This document shows positions 9,247-18,591 of a stretch of DNA of 64,000 bases, piece by piece. The position numbers and the translations under genes are program-made. This stretch comes from Winogradskyella sp. PG-2. Lineage in GTDB: Bacteria > Bacteroidota > Bacteroidia > Flavobacteriales > Flavobacteriaceae. The notes below the pieces were generated by a model. It was given only the letters and a program-made list of their open reading frames with translations, was not told the origin of the DNA and did no database searches. The DNA lies in assembly GCF_000828715.1 (NCBI RefSeq), contig NZ_AP014583.1:1672001-1736000 (forward strand), read 5' to 3'. Positions within the stretch are counted from its first letter, which is position 1; each line of letters starts with the position of its first letter.

Positions 9247-10386
9247 ATGAAATTCAACACAAAGGCTATACATGGAGGCCAGAAACATGATATTGCATAT
9301 GGATCTGTAATGCCGCCAATTTATCAAACATCAACTTACGCGCAAACCACTCCTGGTGGTCATAAAGGTTATGAATATTCTAGAACTCACAACCCAACCA
9401 GACATGCTTTAGAAAATTCGCTCGCAAGCATTGAGAATGGAAATTTCGGGTTGGCATTTAGTTCGGGCTTAGCATCTATAGATGCAATATTAAAATTACT
9501 AAAGCCTGGTGATGAAGTTATCTCTACAAATGATTTATATGGTGGGACATATCGTTTATTTACTAAAATATATGAAGATTTTGGTATAAAGTTTCATTTC
9601 ATTGGTATGGAAAATACTGAGCATATTGAAGAATATATTAATAATAAGACTAAGTTAATTTGGGTTGAAACACCAACCAACCCAATGCTAAATATTATCG
9701 ATATAGTAGCTACTGTAAAAATTGCAAAAAAGCATAATGTTCTCTTAGCTGTTGATAACACGTTTGCTACACCTTATTTACAAAGACCATTAGATTTAGG
9801 CGCAGATATTGTAATGCATTCAGCAACAAAATATTTGGGTGGTCATAGTGATTTAGTAATGGGGGCATTGATTGTTAAGGATAAAGAATTAGCAGATAGA
9901 TTATATTTTATACAGAATGCAAGTGGAGCAATTTGTGGACCTCAAGATGCTTTTTTAGCATTAAGAGGAATAAAAACCTTGCATTTGCGTATGCAACGTC
10001 ATTGCGAAAACGGAAAAGCTATTGCGGAATATTTAGTAAATCATCCTAAAATTGAAAATGTATACTGGCCAGGTTTTAAAACGCATCCTAATCACAATAC
10101 TGCCATATCTCAAATGGATGATTTTGGCGGTATGGTATCGTTTACAACTAAGGAGAATAATTACCAAGAGGCAATTAAAATTGTAGAAAATTTAAAAATA
10201 TTTACTTTGGCAGAATCTTTAGGAGGCGTAGAGTCTTTAGCTGGTCATCCTGTAAGTATGACACATGCAAGCATCCCAAAGGAAGAGCGTGAAAAAGCAG
10301 GTATTGTAGATTCTTTAATTAGATTGAGTGTTGGTATTGAAGATAAAGAAGATTTAATTTTAGATTTGAAACGCGCAATTGGATAA
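9247..10386 (+). CDS. metB: Cystathionine gamma-synthase / trans-sulfuration PLP enzyme
   Basis: A 379-residue Cys/Met metabolism PLP enzyme. The PLP-binding Lys195 is in HSATKYLGGHSD, with YSRTHNPTRHALE and SSGLASIDAIL in the N-terminal part and the C-terminal SLGGVESLAGHPVSMTHASIP loop. Members interconvert cystathionine, homocysteine and cysteine; sequence alone does not firmly separate gamma-synthase from gamma-lyase, so the symbol is tentative. It is monocistronic and convergent with the following outer membrane protein gene. Confidence 0.85.
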   Translation: MKFNTKAIHGGQKHDIAYGSVMPPIYQTSTYAQTTPGGHKGYEYSRTHNPTRHALENSLASIENGNFGLAFSSGLASIDAILKLLKPGDEVISTNDLYGGTYRLFTKIYEDFGIKFHFIGMENTEHIEEYINNKTKLIWVETPTNPMLNIIDIVATVKIAKKHNVLLAVDNTFATPYLQRPLDLGADIVMHSATKYLGGHSDLVMGALIVKDKELADRLYFIQNASGAICGPQDAFLALRGIKTLHLRMQRHCENGKAIAEYLVNHPKIENVYWPGFKTHPNHNTAISQMDDFGGMVSFTTKENNYQEAIKIVENLKIFTLAESLGGVESLAGHPVSMTHASIPKEEREKAGIVDSLIRLSVGIEDKEDLILDLKRAIG

Positions 10387-10405
10387 TAGTTGATATTTAG
10401 AAATT

Positions 10406-11194
10406 TTAGTCTAGGTAATATATATAACCAAAATTTAACCAAACTAACCAGTCGTTAGATTTATTAGATGATAATTGGTGGTTGAGTCCATCTGTCCAAT
10501 CACTAAAGAAATATTGAAATCTTAAATCTACCATTAAATCAGAGAGTATGGTAAGTTTATATCGTGTACCTATACTTGATACAATAGACCATGTAGAACC
10601 GTTTTCGGCACTAATAGAACCTGGTTGCCAACCAGGATAAAAATTATTGGCATTTTCTATATTTAAATCTTGATAAGTGGTTTCTACACTAGGATTAAAA
10701 GATACAAAATGTGCTCCTAAACTTGCAAATGGGGCAAATGAATATTCTCCGGCTAAAAATGCTCGTATACTTCTTGGAAAATATTCTAACTGCATGCCTA
10801 TATCCCAATTCTGTGCTTCACCAGAATGTGCTCTCAATTTATCTGCGGCATCACTTGTTCTATTAGCATCAACCCATTTCCCAAAATGATTTAATGTGGT
10901 TTTATTCCATGCTATTTCACTTCTTAACTTAAAATGATCGTTGAAATATTTATCTGTTGTATAACAGTTACAGTCTGCTCGATAAGCAAAGTTAATGTAA
11001 TGTACTATTCCTATTCCAAAACCTGAATTTCCTGAGTTTGTTTCAAAGTCATAACGGATACCAAAATCTGATTGATAAGCAATAGGACCAGCAATAACAC
11101 CTATTTCGTGAGAAAAACCCAACTGAGCGTTACTCAGTTGCATAAATAAAAGGAATGCAAGCGGAAGAAAAAGTCTTTTTATGTTTCTGACCAT
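10406..11194 (-). CDS. Flavobacterial outer-membrane beta-barrel protein (THC0290_0291-like)
   Basis: A 262-residue protein with a signal peptide ending near SNAQ and then alternating amphipathic strands typical of small outer-membrane barrels (GFGIGIVHYINFAYR; FLAGEYSFAPFASLGAHFV; C-terminal WLVWLNFGYIYYLD with a terminal aromatic strand). The DCNCY element is in a predicted loop. It resembles a conserved flavobacterial family of unknown function; I recognise the family from its overall sequence, not from a known activity. Confidence 0.7.
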   Translation of the reverse strand: MVRNIKRLFLPLAFLLFMQLSNAQLGFSHEIGVIAGPIAYQSDFGIRYDFETNSGNSGFGIGIVHYINFAYRADCNCYTTDKYFNDHFKLRSEIAWNKTTLNHFGKWVDANRTSDAADKLRAHSGEAQNWDIGMQLEYFPRSIRAFLAGEYSFAPFASLGAHFVSFNPSVETTYQDLNIENANNFYPGWQPGSISAENGSTWSIVSSIGTRYKLTILSDLMVDLRFQYFFSDWTDGLNHQLSSNKSNDWLVWLNFGYIYYLD

Positions 11195-11501
11195 ATAATT
11201 CTAAAAATTGAGGCTATTGCCGAACAAATATATAAAAACCCGATGAAATACAAAATAAAACGGATAAAATGCAATTTTTGTTGTATTTGACAATGTCAAT
11301 ATAAACTCGAATGATTAAAATTTATTGAGAATTTAAAAAAATAAACGGTTATTTTTATAGATAATGTATCTTTACACCCAATAAATGACAATTTGTTAAC
11401 AATAACATAAATTCAACGTCCAGATTTGACCTCTAATTAAAAATTAGGGAAGATTAATATGGGTGTATTATCTGAGCTATAAAAATAATAAAACTATACA
11501 G
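11195..11501. promoter_or_regulatory. 307-bp divergent intergenic region upstream of gdhA
   Basis: This stretch holds no gene I can support. It contains a -7 box for the leftward barrel-protein gene (TATATTTG on the minus strand, 11232-11225), a near-consensus -7 for gdhA (TATCTTTA, 11367-11374), a perfect 13-bp dyad TTGACA-A-TGTCAA at 11287-11299, and a short hairpin CTAATT-AAA-AATTAG at 11433-11447 that would lie in the gdhA leader, about 55 nt before its start codon. Confidence 0.45.
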
Positions 11502-12845
11502 ATGAAAGACAAAATTGACGCTTTTTTAGAACTTGTTCAAGAACGTAATGGCCATGAGCCAGAATTTTTGCAAGCAGTTAAAGAGGTTGCTGAAACAGTT
11601 ATTCCTTATATCGTAAAGCACGATATCTATCATGGGAAGAATATTTTATTGAGAATGGTTGAACCTGAAAGACTAATTTCATTTAGAATAAGTTGGGTAG
11701 ATGATTCAGGTGAGATTCAGGTGAATAGAGGATACAGAATTCAAATGAATTCTGCAATAGGCCCATATAAAGGTGGATTACGATTTCACCCAACAGTAAA
11801 TGCAAGTATTTTAAAATTTTTGGCTTTTGAGCAAGTATTTAAAAACTCATTAACAACATTACCAATGGGTGGTGGTAAAGGAGGCTCTGATTTTGATCCT
11901 AAAGGGAAATCGGATAATGAAATTATGCGTTTCTGCCATGCTTTTATGAGTGAATTATTTAGACACATTGGTCCAAATACAGATGTTCCTGCAGGAGATA
12001 TAGGAGTTGGAGGAAGAGAGATTGGATTTATGTTTGGGATGTATAAAAAACTTAAGAATGAATTTACTGGAGTACTTACTGGTAAAGGTGCATCATGGGG
12101 AGGTTCTTTAATTAGACCAGAAGCAACAGGATATGGAAATGTTTACTTTGCCGATAACATGCTAAAAATTAAAAACGATTCATTTAATGGGAAGAAAGTT
12201 GTTATTTCTGGTTCAGGTAATGTAGCTCAATATGCTGCTGAAAAAGCAATAGAATTAGGTGCAATTGTATTAACATTATCAGATTCAGGTGGTTATATTG
12301 TAGACGAAGATGGAATAGATACTGAAAAGCTAAAGTTTGTTATGGATCTTAAAAATGTTCGCCGTGGTAGAATAAGTGAATATGTAGATCAATATCCTAG
12401 TGCAAAATATGTAGGTGGTGAAAGACCATGGTCTGTAAAATGTGATATTGCTTTGCCATGTGCAACTCAAAATGAGTTAAATGGTGAAGAAGCTAAACAA
12501 TTAATTGCTAATGGATGTATGTGTGTATCTGAAGGTGCAAATATGCCTTCAACTCCAGAAGCCATCCATGAGTTCCAAAAAGCAAAAATATTATTTGCTC
12601 CAGGAAAAGCTTCTAATGCAGGTGGTGTAGCTACTTCTGGTTTAGAGATGAGCCAAAACTCGTTACGTTTAAGTTGGTCTAGAAAGGAAGTTGACGATAG
12701 ATTAAAAGATATTATGGAAGATATTCATGATTCTTGTGTTAAGTATGGGAAAAATGATGATGGATCTATTGATTATATATCTGGTGCTAATATTGCAGGT
12801 TTTGTAAAAGTTGCAGACGCCATGTTAGCACAAGGTGTGGTTTAG
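11502..12845 (+). CDS. gdhA: NADP-type glutamate dehydrogenase
   Basis: It aminates 2-oxoglutarate to glutamate, the main ammonium assimilation reaction of this class. From the ATG at 11502 the product is 447 residues, the same length as the E. coli enzyme. The catalytic-lysine region is seen as LPMGGGKGGSDFDPKGKSDNE, preceded by RIQMNSAIGPYKGGLRF, and the nucleotide fold as VVISGSGNVAQYAAEKA. A longer frame from a GTG at 11463 exists, but the extra 13 residues are not part of the family. A rho-independent terminator follows directly. Confidence 0.95.
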   Translation: MKDKIDAFLELVQERNGHEPEFLQAVKEVAETVIPYIVKHDIYHGKNILLRMVEPERLISFRISWVDDSGEIQVNRGYRIQMNSAIGPYKGGLRFHPTVNASILKFLAFEQVFKNSLTTLPMGGGKGGSDFDPKGKSDNEIMRFCHAFMSELFRHIGPNTDVPAGDIGVGGREIGFMFGMYKKLKNEFTGVLTGKGASWGGSLIRPEATGYGNVYFADNMLKIKNDSFNGKKVVISGSGNVAQYAAEKAIELGAIVLTLSDSGGYIVDEDGIDTEKLKFVMDLKNVRRGRISEYVDQYPSAKYVGGERPWSVKCDIALPCATQNELNGEEAKQLIANGCMCVSEGANMPSTPEAIHEFQKAKILFAPGKASNAGGVATSGLEMSQNSLRLSWSRKEVDDRLKDIMEDIHDSCVKYGKNDDGSIDYISGANIAGFVKVADAMLAQGVV

Positions 12846-12866
12846 TATATTTTAATAAAATGAATG

Positions 12867-12900
12867 AAAGCTTCTGTGTTCTACATAGAAGCTTTTTTTA
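12867..12900 (+). terminator. Rho-independent terminator of gdhA
   Basis: Stem AAAGCTTCT (12867-12875) pairs with AGAAGCTTT (12887-12895), extended by GTG/CAT pairing around a 5-nt loop, and is followed by a run of T. It sits 22 bp after the gdhA stop. Confidence 0.8.
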
Positions 12901-12968
12901 GGACATAATATATGATTAAGCCTATATTATCGTTACTATTAAATATATTTGAACACAGATATTTATTG

Positions 12969-15356
12969 ATGAGTAAAAGAGTATTTAAAATTTTAATTTT
13001 CCTTACAGGAATTACAACCTCATGTTATTGTCAAGAAGTTACTGCATTATGGCAATCTCACTTTTCTTATAATAATATAGTTGATGTGGTCAGTGGCGAT
13101 AATAAGATATATGCTGCTTCTGATAATGCTGTTTTTGAATACGATATATTAACTAATGAAATAAAAACCATAACTACAGTAGAAGGCTTATCTGGTGAAC
13201 AAATCACAACCATATATTATAGCACAATAGATCAATACTTATTAATTGGTTATGAGTCAGGCTTAATGGAAGTTTACTCTGAGACAGATAATTCTGTGTT
13301 GACTATAGTAGATATTCTCGAAAAACAGAATATCACTCCAGTTAATAAACGAATTAACCATTTTTATGAAGAAGGTGGCTTAGTTTATATTTCAACAAAT
13401 TATGGAATTTCTATTTATGATTTAGAACGCTTAGAGTTTGGTGACACCTATTTTTTAGGAAATGGAGGAGAACAGATTACTGTTAAACAAGTCTCAATTT
13501 TGAATAACCAAATTTTTGCAGCCTGTTTAAATAATAACGGAATAAAAAAAGCGAATTTAGATAACCCTAATTTAATTGACTTTTCTCAATGGGAAACAGT
13601 TATTTCGGGTGATTATTATACTATGAGTACAATAAATGACAAATTGTATTCAATTAGATCTAACAGCGTTCTTTATGAGATTGATGAAACTTCTATTAAT
13701 ACCCTTCTTACATTACCAGCACTGCCTTTAGATGCAGACGTGTCTGATTCTAGTTTAATTTTTCCTACTATAAATACGGTTTATGTATATGATCAAAATA
13801 TTCAATTAACAAACAGTTTTCAACCAACTGAAGATGATGAAACTAACTTTACATCTGCTACAGCAGTAAATGGGGTTATTTACATCGGTACAGAAACTTT
13901 TGGGCTTTTGAGTAACCAACTTTCAAGCACTATTGATTATTTAGAGATTATACCAAATGGACCATCAGACAATAATATTTTTAAATTAGACGCTTCTACA
14001 GAAACTGTCTGGGCTACCTATGGGGAGTATACAGAAGCTCTTAATCCATTTCCTTTATCTTCTCGAGGAATGAGCTATTTAAATGAAGATATTTGGGAGA
14101 ATATTCCTTTTGATAGCTTATTAGGTACAAGAGAGTTGAATGAAATTACTCCGAATATATTCAATCCAAATCAAGTATTTATAAGTTCTTTTAAAGATGG
14201 GATTTTAGAGCTTAATGATTTTGAGCCCACTACTTTATTTAATCAAACAAATAGTGGTTTGGAATCTTTAATACTACCTAATAATCCAAGTTTTGTAGGT
14301 ATTAGAGTGTCTGGTGCTGAATTTGACAGAAATGGTTTATTATGGTCAGTAACAAGTAGGGTAGATAGAGCATTAAAGTCTTATAATCCTATGACTAACT
14401 CATGGCAAGGCTATAGTTTTTCTGATATAATTTCTGATGCGTTATCTGATGAATTAGGTTTTTTTGACATGGCGGTTGATAATAATGGAACAAAATGGAT
14501 TGGGTCTTATTCCAATGGATTAATGGCATACAATGAGAATATTACAAATAGTCCACTTAGAAATATTAATTCTGAAGGACAAGGCGTAGAGCCGTTTACA
14601 AGATTTACCGCCTTAGCAGTTGATAATAGAAATCAATTATGGGTTGGCACAACTAAGGGCTTAAGAGTATTATTTAATACAGGTGGTTTTTATGAAGATC
14701 CTAATCCAATATTAAGAGCCATAATAATTTTAGAAGATGGTATTCCTAAAGAATTATTAGATGACCAATCTATTACAGATATAGAAGTAGATGGGTCTAA
14801 TAATAAATGGGTGGGTACTGCAGATTCAGGAATTTTCTATTTTTCTTCAGATGGTCAAAATACGATCTATCATTTCACTAAAGATAATTCACCTTTACCA
14901 TCTAATGCAATTAATGATATTTCAGTAGATTCTGATAATGGATTGGTTTATATAGCCACTAATCGAGGGCTATTATCTTTTAGGGCAGGAGGCTCTAAAC
15001 CAGAAGATACTTTAGAAAAAGCATTTGCTTATCCTAACCCAGTTAGACCAGAATATGATCTTTTAGGGTTTAACGATCTTAATGATATTAACAAGGGTAT
15101 TAAGATTAATGGACTCACTGATAGCGTAAATATTAAGATTACAGATATTGAAGGTAACTTAGTAGCAGAGGCCCAATCTAATGTAAACCAAAGATCCTCA
15201 GCTGCTAATTATAATTTTGCTATAGATGGAGGCACAGCTGTATGGAATGGTAAGAACCTAGGAAATGCTATTGTAAGAAGTCGTGTGTATTTGATTATGA
15301 TTTCGGATTTAGATTCTTTTGAGACCAAAGTATTAAAAGTACTCATAGTTAGATAA
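12969..15356 (+). CDS. porZ: PorZ-like T9SS component, two-component-regulator propeller protein
   Basis: About 795 residues with a signal peptide (ILIFLTGITTSCYCQ), then propeller repeats of the form LWVGTTKGLRVL, KWIGSYSNGLMAYN, KWVGTADSGIFYF, YIATNRGLLSF, and a C-terminal beta-sandwich (KAFAYPNPVRPEYD to KVLKVLIVR). In Porphyromonas, PorZ belongs to the cell-surface attachment complex of type IX secretion. I choose the ATG at 12969 because it places the signal peptide at the N-terminus; an upstream ATG at 12912 adds 19 residues. It is followed 3 bp later by recO. Confidence 0.85.
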   Translation: MSKRVFKILIFLTGITTSCYCQEVTALWQSHFSYNNIVDVVSGDNKIYAASDNAVFEYDILTNEIKTITTVEGLSGEQITTIYYSTIDQYLLIGYESGLMEVYSETDNSVLTIVDILEKQNITPVNKRINHFYEEGGLVYISTNYGISIYDLERLEFGDTYFLGNGGEQITVKQVSILNNQIFAACLNNNGIKKANLDNPNLIDFSQWETVISGDYYTMSTINDKLYSIRSNSVLYEIDETSINTLLTLPALPLDADVSDSSLIFPTINTVYVYDQNIQLTNSFQPTEDDETNFTSATAVNGVIYIGTETFGLLSNQLSSTIDYLEIIPNGPSDNNIFKLDASTETVWATYGEYTEALNPFPLSSRGMSYLNEDIWENIPFDSLLGTRELNEITPNIFNPNQVFISSFKDGILELNDFEPTTLFNQTNSGLESLILPNNPSFVGIRVSGAEFDRNGLLWSVTSRVDRALKSYNPMTNSWQGYSFSDIISDALSDELGFFDMAVDNNGTKWIGSYSNGLMAYNENITNSPLRNINSEGQGVEPFTRFTALAVDNRNQLWVGTTKGLRVLFNTGGFYEDPNPILRAIIILEDGIPKELLDDQSITDIEVDGSNNKWVGTADSGIFYFSSDGQNTIYHFTKDNSPLPSNAINDISVDSDNGLVYIATNRGLLSFRAGGSKPEDTLEKAFAYPNPVRPEYDLLGFNDLNDINKGIKINGLTDSVNIKITDIEGNLVAEAQSNVNQRSSAANYNFAIDGGTAVWNGKNLGNAIVRSRVYLIMISDLDSFETKVLKVLIVR

Positions 15357-15359
15357 CAC

Positions 15360-16079
15360 ATGCTTACAAAAAATAATAGCATCGTTCTTTCAAAATTAAA
15401 ATATAGAGACTACGACCTCATTGTAAAATGCTATACACAACAAAGAGGTGTGGTTAGTTATCTTTTAAGAGGAGTACTGAAATCTAAAAAAGGAAAGACT
15501 AAAACGGTTTATTTTCAGGCACTGTCTCAGCTTCAAATAGACGAAAATTATAAGCCAAACCAATCACTTCATTCAATAAAAGAAGTAAAGCTTAATTATA
15601 TATATAAGAGTCTTCATACAAATATCTATAAGAGCGCTATTGTTCTATTTTTGTCCGAAGTGTTGTCTAATGTACTTAAGGAAGAAGAAAAAAATGAAGA
15701 CCTGTTTAATTATATCGAAACAGCTTTACAATATTTAGATAATGAAAATCAATTTTCAAATTTTCATTTATTATTTCTCTTAAAATTAACAAGATACCTA
15801 GGGTTTCAGCCAGAAAATTTAAACAGTAATTATCCATTTTTCAATCTTAAGTCTGGTGTTTTTGAAGCCACTAATAATGGAATTTACTCAATTTCAGGAG
15901 AAAATTTAACACTGTTAAAACGCTTGTTGGGTATAAATTTTGATGCTTTAAGTTTTGTAAAGATTAATGCAAAGCAAAGACAAGAGTTTTTAAATATGTT
16001 ATTGTATTATTTTGAATTACATTTGGGGGGTTTTAAAAAACCTAAATCATTGCAGGTGCTTAACGACGTATTTCATTAA
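15360..16079 (+). CDS. recO: DNA repair protein RecO
   Basis: RecO loads RecA onto SSB-coated single strands in the RecFOR pathway. The 239-residue product begins with the OB-fold segment SIVLSKLKYRDYDLIVKCYTQQRGVVSYLLRG and continues into the helical domain that ends YYFELHLGGFKKPKSLQVL. The length is typical for Bacteroidota. It lies between porZ and a TonB receptor gene, with 3 and 23 bp spacing. Confidence 0.9.
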   Translation: MLTKNNSIVLSKLKYRDYDLIVKCYTQQRGVVSYLLRGVLKSKKGKTKTVYFQALSQLQIDENYKPNQSLHSIKEVKLNYIYKSLHTNIYKSAIVLFLSEVLSNVLKEEEKNEDLFNYIETALQYLDNENQFSNFHLLFLLKLTRYLGFQPENLNSNYPFFNLKSGVFEATNNGIYSISGENLTLLKRLLGINFDALSFVKINAKQRQEFLNMLLYYFELHLGGFKKPKSLQVLNDVFH

Positions 16080-16102
16080 GCCAATTTTACGAAACGATTT
16101 TA

Positions 16103-18538
16103 ATGACGATGCGATTAAAAGTGAAATACACTACGATACTTAGTCTTTTTATACTTCTATTTTCTCAGTTGGTTTTTTCACAAAGCATAACTGTTTTAGA
16201 ACAAGACAGTAATGAACCAATTCCAGGTGTAGCATTATATAACTTAAATAAAACTAAGTATGTCATTACAGATATAAATGGAAAAGCTAAACTAGATAAC
16301 TTCAATGACCGAGAAACAATATATTTTCAGAACCTCTTATATGAAAAGCTACAACTAAAGAAAATAGAAATTGCGGATAAAAATTATATTATTTATTTAA
16401 ATCTTAAAATTGAGAGTTTAAATCAAATTGTAATATCAGCTTCTAAGTTTGAACAAAGTAAACGAGATATTCCTCAAACAATAGTTAGTATTAATGCAAA
16501 AGACATCTCATTAACCAATCCTCAGACTAGTGCAGATTTATTAGAAAACACGGGTAATATTTACATTCAAAAAAGTCAATTGGGTGGTGGAAGCCCAATG
16601 ATTAGAGGTTTTTCTACGAACAGACTTTTAATCACTGTAGACGGAGTAAGAATGAATAATGCCATTTTTAGAGGTGGTAATCTACAAAATGTCATATCAA
16701 TTGATCCACTTTCTGTTCAAAGTACCGAAGTTACACTTGGTGCAGGTTCAGTTGTTTACGGAAGTGATGCTATTGGTGGTGTTATGAGTTTTTATACTAA
16801 GAAGCCCCAATTATCTTATAAAGATAAATTGTTTATTAATGGTAATGCCTTAGTTAGATATGCAAGTGCTAATACTGAGAAAACTGGGCACTTTGATTTA
16901 AATTTAGGTTATAAAAAATGGGCCTTTCTAACTAATATTAGCTACACAGATTTTGATGATTTAAGAATGGGGAGTAACGGTCCAAATGATTACCTTAGAA
17001 CAGAGTATGTCATAAGACAAAATGGAGAGGACGTTATTGTCACCAATGAAAATCCTAATGTTCAGGTACCAACTGCATATAGTCAAATTAATTTAATGCA
17101 GAAAGTACGTTATGAACCTTCTGATAATTTGAATTTTGATTTAGGTCTCTATTACACAACAACTTCAGATTATCCAAGATATGATAGATTAATAAGGCCA
17201 AGAGGTGAGACATTACGATCTGCCGAGTGGCAATATGGTCCACAAAAATGGTTTATGGGTAATATACAATTAACCAAGGTTAGTAGTAGTTCTAATTTGT
17301 ATGATAAAATACAAGCAACTGTCGCTTATCAAAATTTTGTAGAAAGTAGAAGTGATAGAGATTTTCAATCCGACGTAAGAGATATAAGAGAAGAAAATGT
17401 AGATGCTATTTCTTTTAATTTAGATTTAGAGAAAAAATTACATTCTAAAACAACACTATATTACGGTTTAGAATATCTATATAATACAGTAGGTTCTGAA
17501 GGAAGAGAGGAAAATATTACCACAAACACTAGTGTTCCTAATGTGACACGTTATCCAAATGGAGCAACTTGGCAATCTGTAGCAGCCTATACAAGTCTAA
17601 AATATAAACCAAATAAGAAGTTTGTTTTTCAGTCAGGTTTAAGATTTAATCAAGTTGTTGCCAATGCAGATTTTAAAGAGAATAATGCATTTTTAAATCT
17701 TCCTTTTGATGATGCTAAAGTTAATACAGGAGCATTAACAGGAACCGCTGGAATAACCTGGTCTCCAAGTAATATGATACAATGGAAACTGAATGCTTCT
17801 ACGGCATTTAGAGCACCTAATATTGATGATATAGGAAAAGTATTTGATTCTGAGCCTGGTTCGGTAGTGGTGCCAAATAAAGATTTAAAAGCTGAGTATG
17901 CTTATGGAGGAGAATTAGGCTTGAAATTGAACTTTGATGATAAAATGATTATAGACTTAGCAACCTACTATACATTTTTGGATAACGCTTTAATCCGAAG
18001 AGATTTTGAAATAAATGGAGAAACGGAAATAGAATATGATGGAGAATTGAGTAATGTTCAGGCTATACAAAACGCATCTAAGGCATGGATCTATGGATTT
18101 GAAGCGGGATTAGAGGTGAATTTCTCAGATCAATTAAAACTACGTTCACAATATAATATCATTGGAGGATCAGAGGATAATGAAGGTGTTGAAGTACCAG
18201 TGAGGCATATTGCGCCTAGTTTTGGTCGTACACACTTTATATGGAAAAAAAAGAAACTATTATTTGATGCTTATTTAGTTTACAATAATGATTTATCATT
18301 TAATCAATTAGCACCTTCTGAAGTATCTAAAGACTATTTATATGCTAGTGATGAGAATGGAAATCCCTATGCACCATCTTGGTATACTTTTAATTTGAGA
18401 ACACAATATCAGTGGAATGAAAAGCTTAGCGTTACAGCAAGTTTAGAAAATATTACTGATCAACGCTATCAACCATACTCTTCAGGTATTGCTGCACCAG
18501 GAAGAAACTTAATTTTAGCATTAAAATATGCATTATAA
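16103..18538 (+). CDS. TonB-dependent receptor
   Basis: An 811-residue outer-membrane receptor. After a signal peptide (LFILLFSQLVFSQ) there is a carboxypeptidase-like regulatory domain (SITVLEQDSNEPIPGVALYN), then a plug domain (DIPQTIVSINAKDIS, GGGSPMIRGFSTNRLLITVDGV, AGSVVYGSDAIGGVMSFYTK) and a beta-barrel ending in LILALKYAL. The substrate is unknown; the barrel resembles heme/siderophore-type receptors in general layout. It follows recO in the same direction and ends at a hairpin terminator. Confidence 0.9.
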   Translation: MTMRLKVKYTTILSLFILLFSQLVFSQSITVLEQDSNEPIPGVALYNLNKTKYVITDINGKAKLDNFNDRETIYFQNLLYEKLQLKKIEIADKNYIIYLNLKIESLNQIVISASKFEQSKRDIPQTIVSINAKDISLTNPQTSADLLENTGNIYIQKSQLGGGSPMIRGFSTNRLLITVDGVRMNNAIFRGGNLQNVISIDPLSVQSTEVTLGAGSVVYGSDAIGGVMSFYTKKPQLSYKDKLFINGNALVRYASANTEKTGHFDLNLGYKKWAFLTNISYTDFDDLRMGSNGPNDYLRTEYVIRQNGEDVIVTNENPNVQVPTAYSQINLMQKVRYEPSDNLNFDLGLYYTTTSDYPRYDRLIRPRGETLRSAEWQYGPQKWFMGNIQLTKVSSSSNLYDKIQATVAYQNFVESRSDRDFQSDVRDIREENVDAISFNLDLEKKLHSKTTLYYGLEYLYNTVGSEGREENITTNTSVPNVTRYPNGATWQSVAAYTSLKYKPNKKFVFQSGLRFNQVVANADFKENNAFLNLPFDDAKVNTGALTGTAGITWSPSNMIQWKLNASTAFRAPNIDDIGKVFDSEPGSVVVPNKDLKAEYAYGGELGLKLNFDDKMIIDLATYYTFLDNALIRRDFEINGETEIEYDGELSNVQAIQNASKAWIYGFEAGLEVNFSDQLKLRSQYNIIGGSEDNEGVEVPVRHIAPSFGRTHFIWKKKKLLFDAYLVYNNDLSFNQLAPSEVSKDYLYASDENGNPYAPSWYTFNLRTQYQWNEKLSVTASLENITDQRYQPYSSGIAAPGRNLILALKYAL

Positions 18539-18541
18539 AAA

Positions 18542-18566
18542 AGCTTTATCATATTTTGATAAAGCT
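18542..18566. terminator. Bidirectional terminator between convergent genes
   Basis: A perfect 10-bp stem AGCTTTATCA / TGATAAAGCT with a 5-nt loop. The A run before it (18535-18542) gives a good T tract for leftward transcription of the T9SS cargo gene; the rightward side has only a weaker T-rich tail. Confidence 0.7.
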
Positions 18567-18591
18567 CTTAATTTATATTGGGTGTTAAATT

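Noticed and set aside
11463..11501. N-terminal extension of gdhA from a GTG
   Set aside because: It adds 13 residues unlike the family; the ATG at 11502 gives exactly the usual 447 residues.
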